Shown piece by piece: positions 43,345 through 52,267 of a DNA stretch of 64,000 nt. Within the stretch, counting starts at the first letter, position 1. Each line of letters starts with the position of its first letter. A program made the translations under genes and the position numbers. Under the pieces are notes generated by a model. That model saw only the letters and a program-made list of their open reading frames with translations, had not been told where the DNA came from and did not search any database. The DNA lies in NCBI RefSeq assembly GCF_030824335.1, contig NZ_JAVBXX010000044.1:26897-90896 (forward strand), read 5' to 3'. This DNA comes from Azonexus sp. GTDB lineage: Bacteria > Pseudomonadota > Gammaproteobacteria > Burkholderiales > Rhodocyclaceae.

Positions 43345-43387
43345 ACGATGTATATCAAAGTTTTCTGATGCACATCGGCGCTACAGT
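43345..43387 (+). promoter_or_regulatory. FNR/DNR-type box and -10 for nos cytochrome 2
   Basis: ACGATGTATATCAA (43345-43358), eight of ten matches, and TACAGT (43382-43387) as -10. The inferred start near 43393 puts the box at -41.5. The geometry equals that of norC, supporting control by the DNR-like regulator at 32617. Confidence 0.65.
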
Positions 43388-43416
43388 CAAAACGTCCTGA
43401 AAATCGAGAGGGAAAA

Positions 43417-44148
43417 ATGATGAAAAAAGTAATCGCGCTGGCCTTGGCCGCCATGCTCATCCCGGGGTTGGCCACGGCTGATCCGCGCAATGCACCGAAA
43501 GCCGCCGGCATCGAGTCGAAGAACTACGAGTGGGCAAAGATGGAAGGTGAAATGAAAGCCGCTCTGGACGTCAAGGGCGACGCGAAGAAGGGTGAGGAGG
43601 GCTACGAAATTTGTGGTGCCTGCCATCTGCCCACCGGCGCCGGTCGTCCCGACGGTACCTTCCCGCAACTGGCCGGCCAGCACACCACCGTGCTGATCAA
43701 GCAGATGGCCGACATTCGCATGGGCCTGCGCGATAACCCGACGATGTATCCGTTTGCCAAGGAACTGCACGATCCGGAAGAGTTGGCCCATGTGTCCGCC
43801 TACATCGAGAAGCTGTGTGTTCCGATTGACCATGGCAAGTACGAAGGGCCGGATGCGGCTGAGCAGATCGCCAAGGGCAAGGTGTTGTATGAAAAGCAGT
43901 GCCAGGAGTGCCACGGCAAGAACGGTGAGGGCGAGAAATCCAAGTTCTACCCGGTGATCGCCGGTCAGCACTACAAGTACCTGCTGCGCCAGATGACCGA
44001 AATCCGTGACGGCCATCGGCGCAATGCGAATCCGGACATGGTCAAGGTCATCAAGCCTTACACCAATGAGCAACTGGTGGCGATTTCCGCCTACCAGTCC
44101 AGCCTGAAAATGCCGGGTGCGATGTGCAAGCCGAAGGGCAAGAAGTAA
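43417..44148 (+). CDS. Di-haem cytochrome c4-like, nos cytochrome 2
   Basis: 243 residues with a signal peptide (ends near LATAD) and two haem motifs, CGACH (66-70) and CQECH (162-166), each followed by an FPQLAGQH or YPVIAGQHY element, the repeated c4 pattern. It is a periplasmic electron carrier, probably between the quinol-oxidising membrane proteins and NosZ. Start ATG 43417 or 43420, preceded by GAGAGGG. Followed after ~57 bases by an intercistronic hairpin. Confidence 0.94.
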   Translation: MMKKVIALALAAMLIPGLATADPRNAPKAAGIESKNYEWAKMEGEMKAALDVKGDAKKGEEGYEICGACHLPTGAGRPDGTFPQLAGQHTTVLIKQMADIRMGLRDNPTMYPFAKELHDPEELAHVSAYIEKLCVPIDHGKYEGPDAAEQIAKGKVLYEKQCQECHGKNGEGEKSKFYPVIAGQHYKYLLRQMTEIRDGHRRNANPDMVKVIKPYTNEQLVAISAYQSSLKMPGAMCKPKGKK

Positions 44149-44205
44149 GGTGCAAGCCGTAAAACCGACGCAAACAAGAAACTGAAAAATCAGTCTGTTG
44201 CGCAG

Positions 44206-44226
44206 CCGCCTGCCTGTGGCAGGCGG
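44206..44226 (+). other. Intercistronic hairpin between cytochrome c4 and nosB
   Basis: CCGCCTGCC, loop TGT, GGCAGGCGG: a 9-bp perfect stem without a T-run. It is more likely an mRNA stability or processing element than a terminator, and would let cytochrome levels exceed the downstream membrane proteins. Confidence 0.7.
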
Positions 44227-44273
44227 TATCAGCCCGATTGGCGCGGGCAAAAAGAGAGAAGAAGGGTAGTCCC

Positions 44274-45251
44274 ATGGAGAAGCAGAACCGTATCATCGCC
44301 GGCCTCAGTCTCGTTTCGCTGATTTGCCTGATCGCCGCCTATTTCGCCCCCATCTGGTGGGTGTCGCTGACCGCACCGAATTATCCCGAGGATGCCTTTC
44401 CTGACGGCATCCGCATCCATTTCCATTTCGATGGTGTCTATAACGGCTGCAAGGCGGCCGGCAAGGGCACGCGGATGGCCCAGGAAATCATCCAGAAGGA
44501 TTTGTCGCATGAGGATGAGCGTTGGAATCCGGTACTCGATGCGAAGAAAAATGTCGACAAGGGCGCCGAAGGGCTCGACTGCGTCCATGAAATGAACACC
44601 ATCAACCACTATGTCGGGATGTTCCCGATTGCCTCCGGCGCACCGGTCGAAAAACCGCTGGCCAAGTTCTTCTTCGGTTTCTTCGCCGTCATGCTGCTGG
44701 CCTTCGCCGTACCGCGCAAAAAGCCGCGTCTGCTCGTGTTGACCGCAGGATTTGCTGCCGTTGCCGGATGGATGCTGGTCGACCAGTTCGTCATGGGCAA
44801 GCTGGCCAGCCATATCACTGCCTACACGGCGGAAACCGCGACCTTCTTCAATGAACCGGACAAGATCAAGGCCTGGGGCGACAACGTCCATCTGATTTCG
44901 CAGATCGTCATCTTCGGCCTGATCGCCGTGATGGGCATCGTCATTGCCGGGGTAGCCAAGCTGCGCAGCTTCCAGCTATTGATGGCGCTGGTGCCGGCCT
45001 TGCTGCCAGCCTTCTTCGTCATTACCTACTCGGCCTGGCTGTGGTTCTTCGGGCACAACCTGCATCCGTGGGGCGCCTTCACGGTCAAACCCTTCATGCC
45101 GACGGTGTTCGGTGAAGGCAAGGTCGCGCAGTTCTCCACCTACTCATACCCGTACTGGGGTTACGGTCTGCTGCTGGCGATCTTCGTCTGCATGATGCTG
45201 GCCCTGCTGATCCGCCGCAAGCAATTGCGGGAGAACCCGGAGCAGGAGTAA
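44274..45251 (+). CDS. nosB: NosB-like membrane protein of the clade II nos cluster
   Basis: 325 residues from ATG 44274; upstream codons lack a ribosome site. Helices lie at 7-27, about 130-150, 160-180, 215-240 and 280-310, with a long periplasmic loop after helix 1 (about 28-128) containing YNGCKAAGKGT and DCVHEMNTINHYVGM. NosB is specific for clade II nos clusters (first defined in Wolinella), located beside nosZ and nosD, with no assigned biochemistry. Position and topology support the call; the sequence itself has no known domain. Confidence 0.85.
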   Translation: MEKQNRIIAGLSLVSLICLIAAYFAPIWWVSLTAPNYPEDAFPDGIRIHFHFDGVYNGCKAAGKGTRMAQEIIQKDLSHEDERWNPVLDAKKNVDKGAEGLDCVHEMNTINHYVGMFPIASGAPVEKPLAKFFFGFFAVMLLAFAVPRKKPRLLVLTAGFAAVAGWMLVDQFVMGKLASHITAYTAETATFFNEPDKIKAWGDNVHLISQIVIFGLIAVMGIVIAGVAKLRSFQLLMALVPALLPAFFVITYSAWLWFFGHNLHPWGAFTVKPFMPTVFGEGKVAQFSTYSYPYWGYGLLLAIFVCMMLALLIRRKQLRENPEQE

Positions 45252-45255
45252 ACCC

Positions 45256-46620
45256 GTGAAAACCACGTCGAGATTGATGCGGACGGTGCTCGCGCTGTCC
45301 CTTCTGGGCACAGCCACGCTCGGTCAGAGTGAGCAGGAATTCGGCAGCGAGATGGGCTCGGACATGGGCAGCGCCCCGCGGGTGACCATTGACCGGCCGA
45401 AGCCGACTTTCATGTTGATGCAGCGCGACAAGCGGGTGCACGGCCTGAAACCGTTCCAGGATCTGGTTGACAAGGCCGAACCCGGTTCCGTGCTGAAGCC
45501 GCCGCCCGGTGTTTATGCCGGGCCGGTCAGCATCGACAAGCCGCTGACCATCGACGGCGGCGGCCAGGTCACCATCGACGCTGGCGACAAGGGTACGGTG
45601 ATGATGCTCAACGCTGGCAATTCGGTCGTCCGCGGTCTGCGCCTGACCGGTTCGGGCGATTCGCACGACACCGACGATTCCTGTCTCGACGTGCGCGGCA
45701 GCAACAACCGGATCGAGGATGTCGTGGTCGACAACTGCCTGTTCGGCATCGACCTGAAGCAGGTCAATCACAGCGTCGTACGCAACAACAAGATCAGTTC
45801 CAAACCCTTCGAACTCGGCGTGCGCGGCGATGGTTTGCGCCTGTGGTACAGCAACGACAACCTGATCGAGGGTAACGAGATCATCGATTCGCGCGACATG
45901 GTCGCCTGGTATTCGCACCGCAACCGTTTCGTCGACAACCTCGGCCGGCGCAGCCGTTACTCGATCCACTTCATGTTTGCCAACGACAACATCGTCGACC
46001 GCAACCGTTTCTACGACAACGCCGTCGGCGTCTACTTCATGTACACCGAAGGCGGCGCGGCGACCAACAACATCATCTCGCACGCCACCGGCGCCACCGG
46101 CATGGGTATCGGCTTCAAGGAAGCTTCGGGCACGCTGATCGAGAACAACGAGATCATCTACTGCGGCATCGGCATCGGTTCCGACCTGTCGCCGTTCCAG
46201 CCCGACAGCAGCATCGAGATCAAGCAAAACCGGCTGGCCTTCAACGGCATCGGCATCCAGTTCAACAGTGAAACCGGCGGCAACAACATGCGTAGCAACG
46301 TCTTCGAGGGCAACCTGACGCAGGTGGCTTACGGTGGACGCAGCGACAACTCGGCGAAGAATTTCTGGGAAGGTAATTATTGGGACGATTACCAGGGTTT
46401 CGACCGTAACGGCGATGGTGTCGGCGATGGCAAGCACGAACTCTATTCCTATGCTGACCAGATCTGGATCGAGTTGCCGATGGCGCGTTTTTTCCGCAGC
46501 TCGCCGGTACTCGAACTGCTCGATTTCCTCGAACGCCTGGCACCGTTCTCGGCGCCCGACCTGATCCTGCGCGATGAAAAACCGCTGTTCTTCAAGCCGG
46601 AACGGAGGGCCGTGTCATGA
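45256..46620 (+). CDS. nosD: NosD periplasmic copper-site maturation protein
   Basis: 454 residues, GTG start 4 bases after nosB. Signal peptide at 1-25; then a right-handed parallel beta-helix with repeated N-N-x-I/V-x-x-N turns (SNNRIEDVVVDNC, SNDNLIEGNEIIDS, NNEIIYCGIGIG), a CASH/NosD domain. An N-terminal Met-rich segment (EMGSDMGSAPR) is present. NosD with the NosFY ABC transporter is needed to build CuZ of NosZ. It overlaps nosG by 4 bases. Confidence 0.96.
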   Translation: MKTTSRLMRTVLALSLLGTATLGQSEQEFGSEMGSDMGSAPRVTIDRPKPTFMLMQRDKRVHGLKPFQDLVDKAEPGSVLKPPPGVYAGPVSIDKPLTIDGGGQVTIDAGDKGTVMMLNAGNSVVRGLRLTGSGDSHDTDDSCLDVRGSNNRIEDVVVDNCLFGIDLKQVNHSVVRNNKISSKPFELGVRGDGLRLWYSNDNLIEGNEIIDSRDMVAWYSHRNRFVDNLGRRSRYSIHFMFANDNIVDRNRFYDNAVGVYFMYTEGGAATNNIISHATGATGMGIGFKEASGTLIENNEIIYCGIGIGSDLSPFQPDSSIEIKQNRLAFNGIGIQFNSETGGNNMRSNVFEGNLTQVAYGGRSDNSAKNFWEGNYWDDYQGFDRNGDGVGDGKHELYSYADQIWIELPMARFFRSSPVLELLDFLERLAPFSAPDLILRDEKPLFFKPERRAVS

Positions 46621-47477
46621 GCGAAAACGAACCCAGGCCGGCGGCGCACAAGCCGGCGATGTCAATCGAGAAGGCACAGAAGGCACGGCGCAAATTCCTG
46701 CAATCGGTGGGGTTGACCGCAGGTATCGTCGGTATCTCGCTGCTCGGTTACATCCCGGTGAGCAGCGCCCGCGCGCCGCGTTTGCGCCCGCCCGGCGCGC
46801 TCGACGAAGCCGATTTCCTCTCGTCCTGCATCAAGTGCGGCCAGTGCGTGCAGGTCTGCCCGGTTGCGGCGATCAAGCTTGGCGACATCGACGACGGTTT
46901 CGGCCTCGGCGTGCCCTATATCGCCGCCCGCGATCAGGCCTGCGATTTTTCCTGCGACGCGGTGCAATGCATCCTGGCCTGTCCGACCGGCTCACTGACT
47001 TACGAGAAACCCGATTTTCTCAAGGTGCGCGCCGGTGCGCCGCTGGCGCATGCACCGATCCTGAAGGCCAAGGAAAAAGATGCCGAACCCAGCCTGAACC
47101 TGAAGGAACGCTTTGGTGTTGCCCGATTGGCCCGGCCGGCATCCTGTCTGGCCGTGCAGGGCAAGGGGTTCAAGGGGCTGGCGCGCGGCGCCGATTTCGA
47201 AGGCGAGATGCGCTACGTCGATGTCGACCGCTGGGCACCGATCCCCGTGCGCGACCACCCCTACGAGCGCGACATCTGCGATCTCTGCGTCACCGAATGC
47301 CCGATCAAGGATGCCATTTCGCTGCAGCCTTTCGTCAACGAAGCCGGTGACCAGCGTTTCATGCCGGTCGTCCAGGAACAATGCGTCGGCTGCGGCGTCT
47401 GCGAGATGATCTGCCCGGTCGACCCGGCGGCCATCGTCGTCGATGCGCAGGCCGTCTGGAAGGAGGCCGCGCGATGA
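46617..47477 (+). CDS. nosG: NosG, NapG-like periplasmic ferredoxin
   Basis: 286 residues. Twin-arginine start KARRKFLQSVGLTAGI near 24-39. Four ferredoxin-type cysteine clusters: CIKCGQCVQVCP, CDFSCDAVQCILACP, CDLCVTECP and CVGCGVCEMICP. It is the NapG-like half of the NosGH quinol dehydrogenase that replaces NosR in clade II systems and sends electrons through cytochromes to NosZ. ATGA overlap with nosD and nosH shows tight coupling. Confidence 0.95.
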   Translation: MSENEPRPAAHKPAMSIEKAQKARRKFLQSVGLTAGIVGISLLGYIPVSSARAPRLRPPGALDEADFLSSCIKCGQCVQVCPVAAIKLGDIDDGFGLGVPYIAARDQACDFSCDAVQCILACPTGSLTYEKPDFLKVRAGAPLAHAPILKAKEKDAEPSLNLKERFGVARLARPASCLAVQGKGFKGLARGADFEGEMRYVDVDRWAPIPVRDHPYERDICDLCVTECPIKDAISLQPFVNEAGDQRFMPVVQEQCVGCGVCEMICPVDPAAIVVDAQAVWKEAAR

Positions 47478-48439
47478 GCCGCTACCTCGATCTGCTCAAG
47501 GGCATGCTCGGCGCTGCACCGACCAAGCCGGAAAAGGTGTCGGAAAAGGTGCAGAAGATCATGTTCCTCAAGTACGAGGACAAGGATCGCTACATCAAGG
47601 AAAAACTGCACGCGCGCGACCATCACATCGTCAGCCACAAGTGGCGGAATCGCCGCTGGGCGGTGCTGATCGCGACCAACCTGCTGTTCGTCTTCAGCTT
47701 CTGGCTCGACATCCAGATCCTCGAAGGCGCGCTGACCGCGTCGCGCTTCGTCGGCTTCCACCTGATCGACCTGAACTCGGCATTGCACGTGATGCTCGCC
47801 CACAAGCACATCATCGTGAACCTGTTCATCGGTACCTTCACGGTTTTCCTGCTGTGGGTGCTGCTCGGCGGGCGCAGTTTCTGTTCCTGGGTCTGCCCTT
47901 ACCACCTGCTCGCCGAATGGACGGAAAAACTGCATTTGTGGCTGGTCGACCGCAAGATCGTCACCGACCACGAATTCCATCGCGGCACGCGCACCGTGTT
48001 CTGGCTGCTTTTCGCGCTGCTGTCGGTGGTCACCGGCTACACCATCTTCGAGACCATCTCGCCGACCGGCATCCTGTCGCGGGCGCTGATCTACGGGCCG
48101 GGGCTGGCGCTCGGCTGGGTCTTCCTGCTGCTGCTGTTTGAAGTCTTCTGGTCGCGCCGTGCCTGGTGCCGCTATGTCTGCCCGATCGGCCTGACCTACG
48201 GTGCGGTCGGTGCGCTGTCGCCCTTGCAGGTTTCCTTTCACGTTGAACATTGTTTCCATGAGGGCGATTGCCGCAAGGTCTGCCTGGTGCCGCACGTCCT
48301 CGACGTGACGATCAAAGGCCGTGCTGCCGAGGAAACGCTGGGCCTGGGGCCGGATTGCACGCGTTGTGGTCTATGCGTCGACATCTGCCCGACCGGCGCA
48401 CTGCGTTTTGAGGTCAAAGGCCTGGCGAAACTCTTGTGA
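47474..48439 (+). CDS. nosH: NosH, NapH-like membrane ferredoxin
   Basis: 321 residues from ATG 47474 with AGGAGG 13 bases upstream; longer frame is a nosG shadow. Four helices (about 63-82, 112-136, 172-190, 203-226), membrane-side CSWVCPYHLL and CRYVCPIGL motifs, and a C-terminal cluster CTRCGLCVDICP plus a more divergent CFHEGDCRKVC. Quinol-oxidising partner of NosG. The extra N-terminal basic region (about 1-55) is longer than NapH usually has. Confidence 0.94.
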   Translation: MSRYLDLLKGMLGAAPTKPEKVSEKVQKIMFLKYEDKDRYIKEKLHARDHHIVSHKWRNRRWAVLIATNLLFVFSFWLDIQILEGALTASRFVGFHLIDLNSALHVMLAHKHIIVNLFIGTFTVFLLWVLLGGRSFCSWVCPYHLLAEWTEKLHLWLVDRKIVTDHEFHRGTRTVFWLLFALLSVVTGYTIFETISPTGILSRALIYGPGLALGWVFLLLLFEVFWSRRAWCRYVCPIGLTYGAVGALSPLQVSFHVEHCFHEGDCRKVCLVPHVLDVTIKGRAAEETLGLGPDCTRCGLCVDICPTGALRFEVKGLAKLL

Positions 48440-48492
48440 TTTTTGATCCAGATTCAAAGTGGACCGCAAACGTCCCGCCTAAAATCGAACCC

Positions 48493-49344
48493 ATGATCCA
48501 GTTCAAGAACCTCAGCAAGTCCTTCCGCCGCGCCAGCGTCCTCAACGGCATCGATCTCGAGATCGGCATCGGCGAGCGTGTCGCGCTGATCGGCTCGAAC
48601 GGCGCCGGCAAGACCACGTTGATCCGCTGCCTGCTCGGCGAATACGACCACCAGGGCGAAGTCCGCATCGACGGCCTCGACCCGCGTGCCAACCGCACCG
48701 CGGTGCTTGGCAAGATCGGCTTCGTGCCGCAGCTGCCGCCGCCGCTGAAGATGCCGGTCGGCCAGTTGATCGACTTCTCGGCGGCGCTGTGCAAGACCGA
48801 CCCGGCGCGCATCCACGCCATCGGCAAGCGGCTCGGGCTCGATGTCGACGGCATCCTGGCGCGGCAGTTCGTGCGCCTGTCCGGCGGCATGAAGCAGAAG
48901 CTGCTGATCGCCATCGCGCTCGGCCGCGACGCCCGCTTGCTGATCATGGACGAGCCGGCCGCCAACCTCGACCCGGAAGCGCGCAAGATCTTCTTCGACC
49001 TGCTGGCCGAACGCCTGAACGACGCGACGATGATCATTTCCAGCCACCGCCTCGACGAGGTCTCGTCGCTGGTCAACCGGGTCATCGAGATGGACATGGG
49101 CAAGGTCGTCATCGACGACAAGGTCGCCGACGACGCGACGCTGACCGACATGCTCGCCTGTCGCATCGTCCTCAAGCGCTTCGAGCCGGCGTTCGCCAGG
49201 GCCGTCGAAGGCTGGCAACTGGTGCCCGACGCCGAGCAACTGGTCTGGCAGGGCGGCATCGCCGGCCCGGATCGCCTGCGTTTCCTTGGCATCGTGTCGC
49301 GCTACACGGCGCTGGTCAGCGACCTGTCGCTGCGCGAGGCCTGA
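48493..49344 (+). CDS. nosF: NosF ABC ATP-binding protein
   Basis: 283 residues from ATG 48493 (the frame runs back into nosH). ATPase with Walker A GSNGAGKTT (near 36-44), signature LSGGMKQKLLIAIALG, Walker B LLIMDEPAANLD and switch SSHRLDEV. The C-terminal ~70 residues match the longer NosF type. It powers the NosY permease, passing a sulphur-containing or metal signal to NosD for CuZ assembly. A single base separates it from nosL. Confidence 0.96.
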   Translation: MIQFKNLSKSFRRASVLNGIDLEIGIGERVALIGSNGAGKTTLIRCLLGEYDHQGEVRIDGLDPRANRTAVLGKIGFVPQLPPPLKMPVGQLIDFSAALCKTDPARIHAIGKRLGLDVDGILARQFVRLSGGMKQKLLIAIALGRDARLLIMDEPAANLDPEARKIFFDLLAERLNDATMIISSHRLDEVSSLVNRVIEMDMGKVVIDDKVADDATLTDMLACRIVLKRFEPAFARAVEGWQLVPDAEQLVWQGGIAGPDRLRFLGIVSRYTALVSDLSLREA

Positions 49345-49345
49345 A

Positions 49346-49882
49346 ATGTGCGGCAATCCTGCGGTCGACCCTGGGGCCAGCCCTTGTTTCCATGGTCGCA
49401 ATAATCGACGAAATTTCATCGGCCGCCTCGGCGCCGGCGGCCTGCTGCTGACGCCGCTGGCGGCGCTGATCGCCGGCTGCGGCAAGAAGGGCAACTGGCC
49501 CGAGGGCATGGCCGAGATCAAGTGGGACCGCGATACCTGCGTGCGCTGCAACATGGTCATCTCCGACCGCCGCTTCGCCGCCCAGATGCGCGGCGGCCCG
49601 AACGACACCGTGTTCAAGTTCGACGACGTCGGCTGCCTGATCTTCTGGCAGAAGGAAAAGGCCGACAAGTACCCGTGGCTGGCCGACGCCGCCACCCGCA
49701 TCTGGCTCGCCGACTACGACAGCAAGAGCCGCGAGGAAATGCGCTGGCTCGAGCCGAAGCGCGCTTATTTCGTTACCCGCAGTTCGCCGATGGGCTACAA
49801 CTTCGCCGCCGTTTCGGCGCCGCTGGCCGGCGCGCTGGACTTCACCGATACCCGCCAGCACGTACTGGCCAAGGGCAAATAA
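49346..49882 (+). CDS. nosL: NosL copper chaperone, Tat lipoprotein
   Basis: 178 residues from ATG 49346. The N-terminus is unusual: a ~20-residue Cys-containing stretch (MCGNPAVDPGASPCFHGRN) precedes the twin-arginine RRNFIGRLGAGG, h-region and lipobox LIAGC (Cys near 45). It is thus a predicted Tat-exported outer- or inner-membrane lipoprotein. The core motif is CVRCNMVISDRRF (CxxCxM near 65-70), which binds Cu(I) for NosZ. Third NosL of the window. It lies between nosF and nosY. Confidence 0.93.
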   Translation: MCGNPAVDPGASPCFHGRNNRRNFIGRLGAGGLLLTPLAALIAGCGKKGNWPEGMAEIKWDRDTCVRCNMVISDRRFAAQMRGGPNDTVFKFDDVGCLIFWQKEKADKYPWLADAATRIWLADYDSKSREEMRWLEPKRAYFVTRSSPMGYNFAAVSAPLAGALDFTDTRQHVLAKGK

Positions 49883-49883
49883 C

Positions 49884-50711
49884 ATGAATCAACTGTGGTT
49901 GACCGCAAAACTCGATATCGTCGAATCGCTGCGTGCGCGCTGGTTCCAGATTTACACGCTGGTTTTCGGCGGCATCGTTGCGCTGCTCTTCGTCTTCGGC
50001 CTGACCGAATCGCGCGTGCTCGGCTTCATCGGCCTGTCGCGTCTGTTGGTGACCTACATCCAACTGACCATGGCGATCCTGCCGATCTTCGTGCTGATCA
50101 CCACCGTCCGCTCGGTTGCCGGCGACCGCGAGGCCGGCGTCTTCGAATACCTGCTGTCGTTGCCGGTAAGTTTGCAGGCCTGGTTCTGGGGCAAATTCCT
50201 CGGCCGCTACATCGTCGTCTTCGCACCGGTCTTCCTGGCCATGCTCGGCGCGGTGATCTGGGCCAGCTTCAGCAATATTGAAGTGCCGTGGAACATGTTC
50301 GCCTATTACACGGGACTGCTTGCCGCCATGGCGCTGTGCTTCCTCGGCATCGGCATGCTCATCTCGGCGGTGGCGCGCAGCACCGACATGGCGCAGGGCG
50401 CCGCCTTCATGATCTGGCTGGTGCTGCTGCTCTTCCTCGACCTGATCCTGCTCGGCGTGATGATCCAGGGCCGCGTCGATCCGGAAATCGCCGTCACGCT
50501 GGCACTGGTCAATCCGCTGCAGGTCTTCCGCACCGCCGCGCTGGCCATGTTCGACCCGCAACTGATCGTGCTCGGCCCATCGGCCTACGTCATCCTCGAC
50601 CTGTTCGGTGCCGACGGCTTCCGCCTCTTCGCGCTGGCCTACCCGGCAGCGCTCGGCGTCGGCTCGGCGGCGCTCGGCTACTTCCTGTTCCGTCGCGGAG
50701 ATTTGTTGTGA
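49884..50711 (+). CDS. nosY: NosY ABC permease
   Basis: 275 residues, six helices, the ABC-2 NosY fold (VFGLTESRVLGFIGLSR, DREAGVFEYLLSLPVS, GRYIVVFAPVFLAMLGAVIWA). The transmembrane subunit for NosF; the pair interacts with NosD. It starts one base after nosL, and its stop overlaps the GTG of the TlpA-like gene. Confidence 0.96.
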   Translation: MNQLWLTAKLDIVESLRARWFQIYTLVFGGIVALLFVFGLTESRVLGFIGLSRLLVTYIQLTMAILPIFVLITTVRSVAGDREAGVFEYLLSLPVSLQAWFWGKFLGRYIVVFAPVFLAMLGAVIWASFSNIEVPWNMFAYYTGLLAAMALCFLGIGMLISAVARSTDMAQGAAFMIWLVLLLFLDLILLGVMIQGRVDPEIAVTLALVNPLQVFRTAALAMFDPQLIVLGPSAYVILDLFGADGFRLFALAYPAALGVGSAALGYFLFRRGDLL

Positions 50712-51214
50712 GCGCGGCTGTGATCGCCCGGGGCAGGGCGCTGCTGCTGGCCGCCGGCTTGCTGCTGTCGGCCGGAGCATTCGCTGCCGACACGGCCGGG
50801 CTGTTCAGCAGCACGATGAACGCGACCGACGGCCAGCCGGTGGCGCTGGAGAAGTTTCGCGGCAAACCGCTGATCGTCAATTTCTGGGCCCGCTGGTGTC
50901 CGCCGTGCCGCAAGGAAATCCCGGAGCTGGCAAAGCTGCAGACCGAGTTTGCCGGGCGCGGGCTGACGGTGCTCGGCATCGCCATCGAAGAAGATGGCGC
51001 TGCGGTACAGGAGTTCGCCAACGCCTACGAGGTCAATTACCCGATGGTCGTCGACAAGAAAAAAGGCATCTGGCTGATGCAGAACCTTGGCAACAGCCAG
51101 GCCGGGCTGCCATTCACGCTGCTGATCGATCGTCAGGGCAATATTGTGCTACGCAAGATGGGCTTGTTCACCCGCGCCGACTTCGCTGCCGCGGCGGACG
51201 CGCTGCTGAAGTGA
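50708..51214 (+). CDS. TlpA-like thioredoxin, last gene of the nos operon
   Basis: 168 residues with a GTG start overlapping the nosY stop (GTGA); the longer frame is a nosY shadow. Signal peptide ends near AFAAD, thioredoxin fold with FWARWCPPCRKE (WCPPC near 61-65) and cis-Pro in AGLPFTLLID. The strongly reducing CPPC type suits reduction of Cys in CuA or NosL/SCO. Second TlpA-like protein of the window. Confidence 0.92.
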   Translation: MSAAVIARGRALLLAAGLLLSAGAFAADTAGLFSSTMNATDGQPVALEKFRGKPLIVNFWARWCPPCRKEIPELAKLQTEFAGRGLTVLGIAIEEDGAAVQEFANAYEVNYPMVVDKKKGIWLMQNLGNSQAGLPFTLLIDRQGNIVLRKMGLFTRADFAAAADALLK

Positions 51215-51253
51215 ACCGGGCCGGCGCGCCCCCCTTATAATCGGCCGCTGACC

Positions 51254-52141
51254 ATGATCGATACTCTCTTTCTCCCGCTGGCTCTGGCCTTCATCATGTT
51301 CTCGCTCGGCCTGTCGCTGCGCGTGGACGACTTTCGTACTGCGCTCGGCAACTGGCGCGGCGTCGCTTTCGGCATGCTCGGCCAGGTCGTGCTGGTACCG
51401 CTGATCGCCGCAATGATCGGCCTTGGCCTCGGTTTGTCCGAAACCATGCTGCTTGGCCTGATGATCATCGCGGCCTGTCCGGGCGGTGTCAGTTCCGCTT
51501 TCCTGACTCACCTGGCACGCGGCAATACGGCGCTGTCGCTGGTTCTGACCGTCAGCAGCAGTCTGCTTGCGCTGCTCTCCTTGCCCTTCATCATCAACAC
51601 GGTTCTTGACTGGCAGAGCGGCGGCGTGCCGGCCGATGCCTTGCTCCAGCCCGGCGACATGCCGCTCGGCAAATTGCTGGGTGGGCTGCTTTTGGTGACG
51701 ACCTTGCCAATCCTGTGCGGCATGTTGTTGCGTCTGCGTTTCAAGCTGATCGGTGAGCGCGGTGAGCAGGTTGTCAGCAAATTTGCCACCGGCTTTTTCG
51801 TCGCCATCGTCATCGTGACTTTCGCCTCGCACAGCGAAACCATCCTTACCGGTCTACCCCAGGTTGGTACTGCTACCGTGTTGCTCAATGTGCTGACCAT
51901 GCTCGGCGGTGCGCTGCTCGCCTGGGCTGCCCGGTTGCAGCGTCGCGAAACCATCGCCATCGCCATGGAATGTGGCTTGCAAAATGCCGGCCTCGGCATC
52001 TTTGTCGCGCTGTCGCTGTTCGAGCTTCCCGAACTTGCCGTGCCCAGCGTGGTGTACGCCCTAACCATGAATCTTGGCGCCATCGCCTTCCTGTTTATCG
52101 TCCGTAGTCGGCGGGCGGCCGGCTGGGTGGCCGTGCCATAG
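51254..52141 (+). CDS. Bile acid:sodium symporter family (BASS) transporter
   Basis: 295 residues, about nine or ten helices. It has the N-terminal MIDTLFLPLALAFIMFSLGLSL and the AACPGGVSSAFLTHLARGNTALS element (about 79-101) of the BASS/SBF fold, a crossed-helix Na+ site. Bacterial members carry organic anions; the substrate is unknown here. It starts 39 bases after the nos operon in the same direction without a terminator, so it may be read through from it. Confidence 0.88.
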   Translation: MIDTLFLPLALAFIMFSLGLSLRVDDFRTALGNWRGVAFGMLGQVVLVPLIAAMIGLGLGLSETMLLGLMIIAACPGGVSSAFLTHLARGNTALSLVLTVSSSLLALLSLPFIINTVLDWQSGGVPADALLQPGDMPLGKLLGGLLLVTTLPILCGMLLRLRFKLIGERGEQVVSKFATGFFVAIVIVTFASHSETILTGLPQVGTATVLLNVLTMLGGALLAWAARLQRRETIAIAMECGLQNAGLGIFVALSLFELPELAVPSVVYALTMNLGAIAFLFIVRSRRAAGWVAVP

Positions 52142-52267
52142 CCGCTGTCACGCGGGTTTTGCCAGACCTGATGCGTTTTGTTCCGGTCGACCGGCATTGA
52201 AGCCGTTTTTCCGGACAGATCGGCGGGCTAGCCTTCTGCTACCATCAGGTAACAAGTTCCCCAAGTG

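Noticed and set aside
45094..46437. 447-codon open frame antisense to nosD
   Set aside because: Product is a Val/Asp/Ala low-complexity mirror of the beta-helix repeats.
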